Of a stretch of 64,000 bases of DNA, positions 33,650 to 44,780 are shown in pieces. The stretch is from Batrachochytrium dendrobatidis JAM81 (taxonomy: Eukaryota; Chytridiomycota; Chytridiomycetes; Rhizophydiales). Every line of letters starts with the position of its first letter. Positions within the stretch are counted from its first letter, which is position 1. Location: positions 459,854 through 523,853 of the forward strand of contig NW_006281110.1 in assembly GCF_000203795.2 (NCBI RefSeq), read 5' to 3'. The notes under the pieces were generated by a model. It was not told the origin of the DNA, did no database searches, and was given only the letters and a program-made list of their open reading frames with translations. The position numbers and the translations under genes are program-made.

Positions 33650-35500
33650 TTATTTTGAATGAAATGCTGTTGCCAGCAAAAAGTGAGCAAGAAACAAACG
33701 GTAGTGGTCATTTTATCAAGCTCCTTTCAGACTAATATTTGAAATACAAAAAATTGACAATAGACTGATTTACGACTTGTAAAGAGCTACCACAGTCAAA
33801 ATAAACAATCTGCTTACTACTTGATGTACATAAGGTTGAATTCGTACAACGTGTAGTTGATAATAAAGATTTGGAATCACTTTCAGGTGAAAATGCATTT
33901 TTCAATCGACTACTTCAAGAGCCGGTTTAAAACTGTTTCCTTTTGAATGAGTTGTTTAGACAATAGGTCTAACAGCTTAGATTGTAATTGCTTTTTATCA
34001 AGTATTGGTAAATACAACACATCATAATTCTTCCAACTCGATTCGAGTCTTTCAGAATTGCTTCAGTGAGCCATTTGTATTTGGATGGTCAAGTGATTGT
34101 TCAGGTGAGCAACTTTATCTTTCAACTCTGCAGTCCTATACTTTATCAAATAAGGGGAAACTACTTTTGTCATAATACTGCTGTTTGCGCGTTTTTCTTG
34201 GTGATGTATTTGAAATCATTGTAGAACCAAGTATGGCTTGATTGATTGGAGTATTACAGATAAACCTGAAACGTAGAGAGCAGCTTGAATAATCAGCATC
34301 TGTTTTATAATTTAAGATAAATAGAAATTTCCACAATTCAACTTGAAATCATTTGAAAAAGAATCCAAACTCGTCTTTAATCTTTTTGACAATGTAAAGT
34401 TGTCTATTCCGTTCAAATCTAATTGTTCCAATGAAATACTGACTAACTTTTGTAAAATGGCCCTCGTACTTTTCAAAGTTGATTAAATATTTAAAACCCG
34501 ACTCTATATTTATTGGTTTCAAATACAACACAATAAATGTTCATAATTAACAAGTTAAGTTTCATATCTAATCAAAAATTTCAAGCCAAAATAATTTGAG
34601 CACAAAGTCATCATTGATGAACAACTACTGGCAAGAAAGTCAAGTATGGCAGCAAAAAAATTATTTTAAAAGTTATTTTATTTTCTTTGAATGTATATTA
34701 TCAAATTCAGCACAAATGAATAACATATGAATCAAAATAAACAAAAATAAGGACTCTGGTTAGATTTTATAAATTAAATGTTGAAATTAACAAGACTTGT
34801 CAACTACAAAAAAGGATTGCTATTTTGCTGAAAAAACACAAATAGGACCAAGAGATAAAAATTATTTAACAGCACGTACAAGAATTTACTAGCAGATTAA
34901 ATGGAGCAAGCTTATTTTTAACTCGAGAAATTTCAAAAAAATAAGTCGACTGTTTATCAGACATTACATCAAAAAGCATTTATTCAACCATCATTTAAAA
35001 CAATCAAGTAATCATGGTATTTGTATATTGATGTTGACAAACCTAGACGTAATATCATTGATAATTATCATCAAACATTTCGATATTGGTCCATCTAGTA
35101 AGCTACCAGATTTTATCAAATACAGCAAATACACTGTTTCATTTTTGATGTTGCAAACAATGTGCCTTTAGTATTATTTTGCATATCATAATATCAAAAT
35201 TTAAGACTAGACATACTACAAAGCAAATGTTACCAAGAGTTGCTTTGGCGTGATTATTCAAGAATTAACAGACCGAATACTGTTTCTGCGTTGGCATCAA
35301 TGTTTGCAAATTCAATGAAAATAAGCTGTGGCAAAACGGCATTCAAAAAACTACACTGGTTCCATTATATTTTTGAATATATACTGATTTAAACCACAAT
35401 CTTCAAATTCAAATACATTGAAACAAAATTAAGATACTCGACAGCTTTTAAGCGTCAGTCTCATTTGAAACAAAGAATCGAAGACATAGTTTATTCCAGT
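33650..35500. other. gene-free AT-rich stretch
   Basis: No frame longer than about 65 codons with recognisable content. Short runs look protein-like in places (around 34349-34531 on the minus strand) but are too decayed to assign. Probably worn mobile-element or intergenic DNA leading into the Maverick/Polinton remnant. Confidence 0.4.
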
Positions 35501-35699
35501 TGAACATAGCCATAGTCTTGACAAATGAAATATTGTCAAAAACTATACTCGAGCTACTTGGATTTCTTTGAATTAGTAGGTGAGCTCAAAGATGAAAAAA
35601 TAAAAGTGGTAAGAGCGCAATTGATTGGCTTGGCATACTTGCTGTATATGGCTTCAATAGTTGATCATACGATATTAACATCATCAAAAAATATCTATC

Positions 35700-37930
35700 A
35701 CAAGTGTCGATGAAACATTTAATGAAACATGGTAATATATTCAGAAGTGAGAAACTTTGGATTCGTTCAATTGAAGAATGGGTCGTAACATTGAACAAAG
35801 CAAAAGAATTGAACGATACAATGCTGGCGGTTACAATGCAGAAGCAAACAGTATGGATTCAATGGATGCTTTTTTCACGGTTGTAAGTGGTATCATCCAA
35901 ATAATATTAATCCATTAACAGGAGATGGAATAAACGTGCTGTATGAAAAAACTATACGAAAGAAAGCAAACTTGAAGCAGATGGACTACAATGTGAAAGC
36001 TGTTTGAGGTTGTGAGTTTAGAGCAACAACGAATAATGAGGTTAATGACATTATCAAGTGCAACAATAAATACAGAATGATATCTAATGGTTCATTTGCA
36101 ATCAAAGATATTCTCGTGTATCTGGCTCTAAACACTTTAAATAAGCTTTTGAAAATATTTGATATTATAGTCTAAAAGGGAATATTTCCGCACAAAGTGA
36201 CCCAGAACACAACAGAATACGTTGATGAGCATCAAGAATTAAAGCAATATTCTGGTAATACCATTCAAGTTTTTCAGACATTCACCTATCCCACCCAAAA
36301 AATGGGTTTATAACAACCTAAAACAGAAATTTATACGGCTTGTTCAAAGACTGCTACAATTTGAATATAAAACCAGGCGTGGAAGCGACAAAGAAGTTTG
36401 GTAATTTCTTTGAATCACTGAATTTTGACATGCACAAAGATAGCATTTTCATTCCTGGACTACTTTTAAATATTTGATCTACAAAAGACAAGGATTGTGA
36501 ATTCTAATTATTCAAGGGAAATAAGAAGTTGTATCAAAGTAGAGATAGTTTTGTTAGTGGTCCAAATATCGTGCTCCATCACTATCACAAACAAAATAAA
36601 GCAATAATACAAAGAGGTAAGCCCTGCTAGAAAATTCTTGGGTACAATGCCAATTCGTTGTATCTTTAGGCTATAAGTCAAGATATGCCATGCAGTGATT
36701 TCAAATAATTCCAATGTATCCTAATATTTTTAAAGATGCTATGAATAGATGCTTCTTTGAACAAATAGAGCGTGGTATTGTAGTGCTAAACGATCTGAAA
36801 GAATACCATGCATCCAATATACAAAAATATACAAATACCAGACATAGGCTCTGAAACAAGCACAAGTTAAACCAAATTACACGAGCAAGAAATTCGTCGG
36901 CAGTTTATTTGGAAAAATAATGATATATCCTACTGAGCTACTCAAATGACATCTTGAACACAAATTGAGGTATCGAATACTACCTATGCGGTAAGATATG
37001 AACATAGAGCATATTTCAGGTCATTTGCTAAGCAATTATCTAATGAATAAAGAGCCAGAGATGCAAGTCCTGATTATAAATTACGCGGAGAAATGATGAA
37101 GTTGATGGGAAGCTCTTCATACGACAAATGCATTACAGATTTCTTGAAACACGAGACAGTAAAGATTGTTGGTCGACTATAACAAGAATACTGAGACGAT
37201 AAACCACTGGGTCATCAAGACTTGAATCAAGTATGAGTTTTATTCCAACAAAACACTGTCCAAATAAAGTCTGTCAGTCCACGCTGGTTCCAAGTGTACT
37301 GATTGGCAACGTTACAAATATTTCTGTTTTATTATGATTTTATGGATTGTTACATTGACTGGCATGACTTTCAGTACTGTGTAATGGATACAAATTTGAC
37401 ACATTTTGCTATCTCGGGACATTATTTGAAGCAAATAGTAAAACCACATCTATTTGATTAATTCAAACTGACAATACTCGACACATTGTGTGATGGCAGA
37501 ACACCTGGTTTGTTCAAACCAGTGTACAAAAGTGATTATATCATACCACTGGCAAGTAAAATGTACTACTGTGATGCAAGCAGGTTTAGTTTAAACCGAA
37601 TCAACAAGAAACACAATGCCAAACCAAACCAAAACTATCTGGATGTATTAAACAGAAAGGTTACACAATAGTGTCAACAATGCATTCAGAGTCAAGAACA
37701 ATCAAATGAATACGTACTCGTTAACCAAGATGGGATCAAGTTGTTTAATGACAAACGATCCAAAGTGCGGTTTGACTTTAGCACGGAAACTATATCTGAA
37801 ACTCGGCAAACAAGCTACAATGTCACAATCGAAGCTTTTCTTGAACAGCGACAGGTCTATCAGCTTTATAAACAATCACGTCAAATATCAGCATATAGTC
37901 TCATCACTGTGTATTTTGCTAACGATCAAC
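35700..37930 (+). pseudogene. broken family B DNA polymerase (Maverick/Polinton type)
   Basis: Recognisable blocks in order: the N-terminal nuclease-like block GCFFHGCKWYHPNNINP (from about 35864), CEFRATTNNEVNDI (about 36010), and the palm block LRGEMMKLMG (from about 37081), where the family motif B NSxYG has decayed to SSSYD. The catalytic motif C follows (YCVMDTNL, about 37375-37398), with DTDS decayed to DTNL. Then come the thumb blocks TPGLFKPVYKSDYII (from about 37501), INKKHNAK and YLDVLNRKVTQ. In-frame stops and at least three frameshifts interrupt the reading, and both key active-site motifs are damaged. It is dead as an enzyme. Confidence 0.8.
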
Positions 37931-37933
37931 AGC

Positions 37934-38712
37934 CAATGGCAAATTGATTTGGTCGACCTTTCTAAATATTCAACATGCAGTGCTGCATACAAATATTTGT
38001 GTGGAATTGATGTGTTTAGTAGGGTATCTAATACTACAGATGCAATCGGATTGATACTTGATGTTCAATAGCATATTGTTATTCAATTGACAGCAATCGA
38101 GTCTGCTAGCCATAGATTTCAAGTCTGTCACAAGCAAAAGGTGTTTGCCATGTCACTGTCAATGTTGGAAATCACAACATACAATGTTTGATTGAAGGAT
38201 TTAACACGTCATTACAAAACATCATTGCATTTTATCAAGAATATACTAAAACTAACCAATACGTTAATGTCTTGCAATATATTGTGTTTGACTACAATCA
38301 CATCCATCATTGTGCAGTTGGTGATATTGCTGAATCAAGATATGAAAGTGATCCATCAAGTGGTTCAATTAAACAAACGCTCAAACCATTCAATCAATGT
38401 TGGACATTGTGTTGGAATACTGAACGGACAAAACTTTGAGTAAAATACAAGTCAATATACAGTAATGCTGTGTATACTATGTATACTGTGGTTAGTGGAA
38501 ATGATTACTCGTATCCAATTTCAGATGATGATCAAATAATTCAGACTTGCAAGTATTATGAATTTGAACACATCCAAATTGCTGAAACGTTTGTTACTGA
38601 ATCTAGAAACCCAGATCCAACAATGACAAATAAGCAGCGTCAAAACAGAAATCAATTGGATGCATTATCAACAATTAGTGAACATGAAAACAACAAAACA
38701 TATGACATATGA
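37934..38712 (+). pseudogene. broken integrase (Maverick/Polinton, retroviral-type DDE)
   Basis: The catalytic-core start QWQIDLVDLSKY ... YKYLCGIDVFSR is seen at 37934-38030. The core end FNTSLQNIIAFYQEYTKTNQ ... VFDYNHIHH appears at about 38197-38320 in the next piece. The C-terminal SH3/chromo-like tail VYTMYTVVSGNDYSYPI ... YYEFEHIQIAET lies at 38468-38590, followed by DPTMTNKQRQNRNQLDALST. Stops and frameshifts separate the three pieces. The middle region with the second catalytic Asp is unreadable. Confidence 0.78.
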
Positions 38713-38762
38713 CAGGACATTTCAAACAACTTGTTTTCTAGAGCAACTATAAATGCCATTCA

Positions 38763-39216
38763 TTGACTCGATCAAAAACTACAACAATTACTTGCAATGC
38801 ATTCAAATTGGCATCCATATTTGACATCCATATCCAGTTCAACAACAGAAAGCGTCAAACAAGTGGTATCATGATTACTATTCACAAAACAAGCAAATTG
38901 GACAACAGCGCTGTCGCAACTATTATGCTTCAAACTCGGAATCAGAAACGATGCAACTGAAAAAAGTACACAAAGTCGACGAGTATAGTTTATTGAATCA
39001 TTCAACACCAATATCGTGTACTTGAAAATCAATGACATCAATTCCACCATCTACCAGAAACATGTTTGTTGCGGTGTGTTATTTGATGTGAATTTTGCAC
39101 CAGTATGTTCATGTCTGATACAATTCATGGCTGTTATTGGACTTTGTACGACTGAACCATTGTTCAAATGTGATGATGTTTATGCCACTGTTGTAAATCG
39201 AATGGGTGCATATTGA
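38763..39216 (+). pseudogene. decayed open frame downstream of the integrase
   Basis: One frame reads almost continuously from about 38765 to 39216 with one or two stops and protein-like content (for example YQKHVCCGVLFDVNFAPV). It keeps the orientation of the polymerase and integrase pieces and may be another gene of the same element. The family was not recognised. Confidence 0.35.
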
Positions 39217-39220
39217 AATA

Positions 39221-40166
39221 CACGATATTGTTGTAATAGATTGTAGTATGTCTTGTATGCAAAATACGACAATCTCTCGAGTTTGAATGCATTGTAAATA
39301 TACACCAGACACTCATCAAACTGAACCTTTTAGTATTTTTGCTTGCTTGAAATAGCTCCAGCAAACAAACAAGCGTTTCTGCAATGCACATTGTGTATGC
39401 TACACCAACAACATCATTGATGGTCAATACACACAAGTATTGTTGATGTAAACTTTGAGTTCCAAGGCTATATTTTTTGTAGCGGGAAAGTCGTGGGAAA
39501 GCTGCACATTGAGTTGCACTGTTTTGAGTTCCACTTTAAACATCTGATCAGTAATCAGTTCATACTTTTGACAAACTCATGTATGAATGATGGTTTATCA
39601 GTGTTTTTATCAAGACACGGTAAATTGGTTTATGATCAATGATTTGAGTTGGTTACAATGTTACTGCATTGATGACATTGAGTGTATCTGAAACAGCAAC
39701 ATCATCACTTGATTCGAGTTTCAAACGATAATTATTGACTGTGTTGGTCAAACTGCAGATTCACTGCTATTGGATTCAGACTCTGTAGCAAGACTTTCTG
39801 TGTGATGAAACAGCATTTGAAACTGCACCAATCGTTTGATTTCCAATAGTATGAGCATCGTCCATAATAATATCATCAGCGGTTTGTGGTTCAGCATTTA
39901 CCATTATACGAATCCAGTGAATATGTTGATTGTAGGTTTGTAAACAGAAACTACAAGCCAGCAGTGACATCGTTTGCAGACTTTTGATTTTGAAAGCATT
40001 CATAATTTCTGATATGTTACTATCATACAGCAAGGCACATTGCAGTTGCTCAATTTGTCGACTTTTATTGGCAGCCTATTATGTACCAGCCACAAATCTG
40101 ATATTGCAGACTTGTAGATGCTTAAAAATGGGTTTTTAAATTGACTTTTAAGTTTGAGGATTGTGA
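39221..40166. other. spacer between the transposon remnant and the inverted repeat
   Basis: About 950 bp with only short frames on both strands (longest 85-90 codons, minus strand, no recognisable motif). Nothing functional could be assigned. Confidence 0.4.
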
Positions 40167-40420
40167 ACATATGATGGCATATTGATGGTTGTCATTATTG
40201 TCAAGTGTGTTGCAGTTGATTGAAGACACAAAAGAATGAATCAATATTCGATTGTGTTGTTTATTAACAAGAAAGTGAGTGTGTTCATAAGATGGAAGAA
40301 ACCAAGAAAGTCATGTGAATTCCAGTTCAAACGTCATTGTTGATGGTTTTTAATTGTTAAACTATTCAGAAATGTCTCACATTCACACACTACTAATGTC
40401 TCACACAATGCAAGTCAACA
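40167..40420 (+). repeat. left arm of a 254-bp inverted repeat
   Basis: The reverse complement of 48227-48480 aligns with this segment over 254 bases without gaps; I count about seven differences by eye (about 97% identity). Weak similarity continues some 15 bases further out (GATTGTGAACATATG against GATCGTGGACATATG). The inner end lies 195 bp before the start codon of the Crinkler-like gene. A third, more diverged copy lies at 43482-43830. Confidence 0.9.
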
Positions 40421-40457
40421 CTCTCACACTAGTAATGTCTCACATTAATGAGACATT
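40371..40457 (+). promoter_or_regulatory. cluster of AATGTCTCAC motifs upstream of the Crinkler-like gene
   Basis: AATGTCTCAC occurs at 40371-40380, 40395-40404 and 40434-40443. An inverted copy of its core (GAGACATT, 40450-40457) makes a near-perfect palindrome around 40445-40460. The first two copies lie in the inverted repeat, so they also stand upstream of the ARM/DUF4246 gene in the right arm. Spacing from the ATG (160-245 bp) would suit a promoter element; this is inference. Confidence 0.4.
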
Positions 40458-40615
40458 AATTCTGGTGTAAATTTGACTAATTTCCAAATATTTAAATCGT
40501 GTGAATTGTCTTGAAATATCCCAAAATTTTGTTATTTTGACTCGATTAAAAAGTCGATTTTTGTTTTACAATTTGACAAATAAATTGCTTTTTTACTCTT
40601 TTTTCTTTTGATAAA

Positions 40616-42361
40616 ATGCCAAAACGATTCCTCAATGTTGAATATGACACTATTTCTACTGAAATCGATGTGACAGACTTTGAAGACCCGAGTGACGTTC
40701 AGGATGCTATCAAGGCAGAGTATGGTCCTGCTATGGCTGACATTGATGCTCCTCAACTCCAACTCTACACCGACAGTAACAAGGACCAACTAATCAACAC
40801 CTGGGCTTTACTCGACTCTCTTCCTCAAGAATACTTTACTCAAGATGGTTCTTGTGTTGTTATTGATATTTCATCACCCACCAGGAAACCAAGCAAGAGT
40901 GCCATTTTTGATGCAGGTTCTACTTCTTTATCAACAGCAAACCATCAAGACTTTTCTCCTAAACGACAACGTACTGAACCCAATGTTTTGACAACCCAAT
41001 TCAAGTCGTTTGCAAACGCCCAGCTGGTCGATGAATGTATACAGTCGACAGATCATGTCCTTTTCCCATACACCCAAGACAAAATACAAAAACTATATGT
41101 TAGAGAGTGCTATCATGATGTGTTTGGCTTGCTTTTGGATCAAATTGATTGTGGCATGGAATCATTTGCAATATCTGGAACATCAGGCATCGGAAAGTCA
41201 CTGTTTTTTGTCTACATATTGCATCGCTTGATCGATGACTTTACCACGAAAACTCTGTCCTTGAAGCCAAACCGGATTGTTTATCAAGTGGGATCCTCGT
41301 ACAAATGCTTTGACTTGCAGCATAAAATCGTCACAGAGCTTGGACTTGAAGTGGCCAATATTGTTTGGAAACAAGACACATTGTATATTGTTGATGGACA
41401 TACGACTCCAAGATCATCATCTTGTATTGTATTGTTCATGTCATCTCCTCAGTCTGAAGGATACAAGGAGTTCGTCAAACAAAAGATGGCAAGGCAATGG
41501 TATTTTCCTGTTTGGACTTTGGACGAGTTACAGGCTTGCCGACGTCATTGCTATCCGGATGTACCCATTGAGACTATCAATGAGAGATATCGCATGTATG
41601 GTGGTGTAGCTCGTTCTGTCTTTGATATTGTATCAAATCCAATGGAGAAAGCTTTGGCTGATGTTGATGCAGTCAAAGGGGTACGAAACATTGGATTCAC
41701 AATCAAAATATCTGCAAATACTCATACCTTGCTTCATACCATTGTGTCGGACGACGGACAGTACAAATTCCTGCATGTTGATATTGCTTCAAGATATGTT
41801 GGAGAACAACTCTGGCAACGTCATTCTGCTCAAATGATTACCAATCTGCAGCAAATGTTTGATGGTATTCCAACCGAGATTTCAAGACATTTGTTTGAAA
41901 TATACGGACATGTGATTTTTTGTACTGGTGGACAAACTCTCAAATGCAGATGCCTGGAAGATGGTAAAGCAACAAAGATTACTTTGGATGCACTCAATGG
42001 CCAACGAATTACATTTGGAATAAATACTATCCCTACTGCAGCAGCACTTGATGGCAACTATTACGAACCGACAGATGACGATAATTTTCCAGCAATTGAT
42101 TCACTCAGTCGACAGGGAATGTTCCAATTTACAGCTGTTGCTGAACATCCTATTCGCGAAGTTGATATTCTTACAAAACTGTGCAATTTGTATGATGAAC
42201 CCAAACTTTATTTTGTGGTTCCACCTCACCAGTTTAAAGGGTTCAAAAAGCAGAGTTTCAAACCAATTGATGGCACAGAGCAGGTACAACCCATTCATGG
42301 ATTGAAGCAATACGTTATACAACTCCCACTAATACAACCAGATTTGAAGAGTAGAAAGTGA
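40616..42361 (+). CDS. Crinkler (CRN)-like protein with P-loop NTPase and nuclease-like C-terminus
   Basis: A single exon of 581 residues with an intact frame. The N-terminal about 95 residues form a header like that of chytrid CRN proteins (DAIKAEYG ... IDAPQLQLYTD). The NTPase has Walker A SGTSGIGKS near residue 187-195 and a likely Walker B in DTLYIVDGH. It continues with the CRN/RHS-type blocks CIVLFMSSPQSEGYKEFVKQ and WYFPVWTLDELQACR, then YGGVARSVFD. The C-terminal blocks (DNFPAIDSL ... MFQFTAVAEHPI ... LYFVVPPHQFKGFKKQSF) match the PD-(D/E)XK-like part of such proteins as I recall it. No signal peptide or membrane segment is seen. In CRN families these proteins are proposed effectors or NTPase-nuclease modules; the function here is unknown. 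The gene lies in an inverted-repeat-bounded segment. Confidence 0.85.
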   Translation: MPKRFLNVEYDTISTEIDVTDFEDPSDVQDAIKAEYGPAMADIDAPQLQLYTDSNKDQLINTWALLDSLPQEYFTQDGSCVVIDISSPTRKPSKSAIFDAGSTSLSTANHQDFSPKRQRTEPNVLTTQFKSFANAQLVDECIQSTDHVLFPYTQDKIQKLYVRECYHDVFGLLLDQIDCGMESFAISGTSGIGKSLFFVYILHRLIDDFTTKTLSLKPNRIVYQVGSSYKCFDLQHKIVTELGLEVANIVWKQDTLYIVDGHTTPRSSSCIVLFMSSPQSEGYKEFVKQKMARQWYFPVWTLDELQACRRHCYPDVPIETINERYRMYGGVARSVFDIVSNPMEKALADVDAVKGVRNIGFTIKISANTHTLLHTIVSDDGQYKFLHVDIASRYVGEQLWQRHSAQMITNLQQMFDGIPTEISRHLFEIYGHVIFCTGGQTLKCRCLEDGKATKITLDALNGQRITFGINTIPTAAALDGNYYEPTDDDNFPAIDSLSRQGMFQFTAVAEHPIREVDILTKLCNLYDEPKLYFVVPPHQFKGFKKQSFKPIDGTEQVQPIHGLKQYVIQLPLIQPDLKSRK

Positions 42362-43440
42362 TAGTTGTATTTTACAACTGATATGACATATTTTCAACCA
42401 TTCCAACCATTCCAATTATTTGATAACTCAATGTTGTTAATACAACTGGCATCATACAATTGTGTCCATTCAAGGGATTGAGATGCATTTAGCATGGAAA
42501 GTCCAAATTCAAGTTTACTATTGTAACATACGCTTTTTGACAAATAATGGCTCTGTTGACACATCCTTGTACCATCTAATCGTGTCCGATTGAAGCATCA
42601 AGTATGAGTTTGGCAGACAACTTGCAACTTTAATCAACTTGTATACGGTAAGCATTTTGATAATGTCGGCATTTGTCAGGATATCACACCTGACAACTTT
42701 GAATCGAATTTAGCAGTGATTATAGGTGAAAATACCAATCTAGCACATCAACAATTCCAAACAATTCCAGACGATCCGATTCTGATTAGTTCTAAAACCA
42801 GAACTCATATTGTAACCACAAACCAAATGCGTTCAATATCAATCACAATCATCATGGACGAATGTATCAAAGTATGTCGTCAACTTTTGAATATTTTAGC
42901 AGTCTTGCTTAAAACAAGTGGTATCATCCAGTGCACTACATATACTACTCATGGTCATTGACAACTGATTGTGTAGCAATAGTGTTAGTGTATTGTGAGC
43001 AAAGTATTGATGATGGAATAACACACATTTTGGGTATGATACTAGAAACACACAAACTTCAAATAACTGCGCAACTATATGTTCAAACTCTGCTCCAAAT
43101 ATATGTTGTTGTATACAGCAAACCTGGTAAAATGTTGTATTTTGTCATGGCTGCATTGTTCCGAGACATAATTCAAGGCTTGTTACAATGGGTTACTGGA
43201 TTTGATATCCAATAGGTTTGATAAAAGTGTTGCAATTGACATTTATGTTTGTGGATAACAATATTTTGGAATCAACTCGTTCAATTTGGAAATCAGTTGG
43301 ATTTCTTGCTGATATCAATATCAATGTCAGTTCAACTCAGTTGATTGGAGTAGCACTCGAGTGCTTGCAGTATTGACTTTGGTTCAAACGGTAATACACA
43401 GTGACACTGATTATCATTTCAGTGAAAAATGATACAGAAA
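42362..43440 (+). other. decayed open frames between CRN and the central repeat copy
   Basis: Plus-strand frames at about 42640-42960, 42931-43215 and 43240-43370 can be read one after another with frame changes (for example QQFQTIPDDPILISSKTRTH, then LVYCEQSIDDGITHILGM, then STRSIWKSVGFLADIN). They look like one former protein of 250 or more residues broken by stops. The family was not recognised. A structural gene from the neighbouring mobile element is possible but unproven. Confidence 0.4.
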
Positions 43441-43481
43441 TGATCATTCCCAAAACAAGGAATCTGAATGACTGAAATGTA

Positions 43482-43830
43482 GATTGTGAGCATATGATGG
43501 CATGTTGATGGTCATCATTATTGGCAAGTAGATCAAAGGCATGAAAGAATGATCCAATAAACTAATTGCGTTGTTTATTAAAGAACGGGAAGTGTGTTTT
43601 ATAATATGGGAGAGCGATGAACAATACCAGAAGGAAGGAATGTATGCGAGCCATCGTTCAAGCATCATTGTTGAGGATATCTGATTGCTATAGATCTTCC
43701 ATCCGAGGTGACTGGTGATCACAACTGATGATCACATCCCAGATATATACAAAGGATTCACTCAGTGCAAATCAACAGACTTGACATCTCAACACTCTCA
43801 CATTACAATGACATATGTATTAATTGACCA
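43482..43830 (+). repeat. third, diverged copy of the inverted-repeat sequence
   Basis: Same orientation as the left arm. GATTGTGAGCATATGATGG at its start matches the outer end of that arm, followed by TTGATGGTCATCATTATT, TTGTTTATTAAAGAA and, near the inner end, CAACACTCTCACATTA. It has many substitutions and gaps, so it is older than the pair at 40167 and 48480. No intact gene follows it. Confidence 0.75.
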
Positions 43831-44780
43831 ATGGTATTTGGTGTGTTGGGCGATGATATCAACCTGTAGTCAAGGTTTGACTATCTGAACATGTCGGTGA
43901 CTTTTTACCAACTGTGTGCAACTCGATGTCCAATATCGAGTCATGTCATTGGTCAATTGATTGGTTCAATTCATCAGTGGGTTTGCTGGATCCATATGGT
44001 GTGTAGCACTTTCAAGAGTATGTTGAATCTGTTGCAGTATTGGAGCTTTGTAAACGGATCAACATACTAACCTGATCATGATTGTGGTGGTTATTGCAGT
44101 CGAGTCGTAAAGCTTATTCTGGCAATCATTGATGGTTTGGACAATCGTTTGAATAATTGTTTGGATGTCAGGTTACGGTATTCTGATTGACAACTCGACT
44201 CGGATACAACTTATTTGGACAATTACTGATCGATGGATTGGACAATGAACTAGCAATCAATCAACACATTGACAGATTTACCATCCCAAATGGAAACAAC
44301 GACAATCCAGTTGTAATCCATATTGAGCCTTGAATTCAAACAGTCGTGAATCAAATCATTAATAAACTACAAAAACAGTCCAATATGCCAACTCGCATTT
44401 ATCCATGACTCAATATGTGATGTTCAAATGTCTAATATTCAGACTGTACTGATTGCAATTGTGGTTGTAATTGTGGTTGTGTGTAAATATCAATCCAATA
44501 CTCGATTCAATACTTGATTCAACTTGAGCATGTACAGTTTTGTAGTAATCCATTTGATCACATTGACAGAATCAAGCAATGATCTGATTCAACAACACCG
44601 AATGATGCATCCATATCACTTGTATCAATCAATTGTACAATCAGTCAATATAATCAACAGTCACTGTCATGATTGACATGATTGATTCAATTCATTCAAT
44701 TTATTCGATCCATTTAATTGCATAGATCTGACTGACATTGCAACTCATTGTTGTATAAATCACAACCTCACAATCAATTA
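43831..44780. other. gene-free stretch with a decayed frame and simple-sequence runs
   Basis: A plus-strand run at about 44196-44335 reads coherently (YNLFGQLLIDGLDNELAINQ, then HIDRFTIPNGNNDNPVVIHI) and then hits stops. It stands downstream of the third repeat copy, where the other two copies each have a gene, so it may be the remains of a third gene. Near 44440-44740 the DNA is rich in ATTCA/GATTG-type simple repeats. Confidence 0.4.

Larger units (their letters stand above)
35520..39220 (+). mobile_element. degraded Maverick/Polinton-type DNA transposon
   Basis: Consecutive plus-strand fragments of a family B DNA polymerase (35.7-37.9 kb) and a retroviral-type integrase with its C-terminal chromo/SH3-like tail (37.9-38.7 kb) lie in one orientation, with many stops and frameshifts. 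This pair of genes is diagnostic for self-synthesising Maverick/Polinton elements. A further decayed frame follows (38763-39216). No capsid, ATPase or protease gene could be recognised and no terminal inverted repeats of this element were found, so its ends are approximate. Confidence 0.75.

Noticed and set aside
40616..42361. The CRN gene as cargo of the Maverick/Polinton element
   Set aside because: It is intact while the element is dead, and it sits beyond the repeat arm; adjacency alone is weak evidence.
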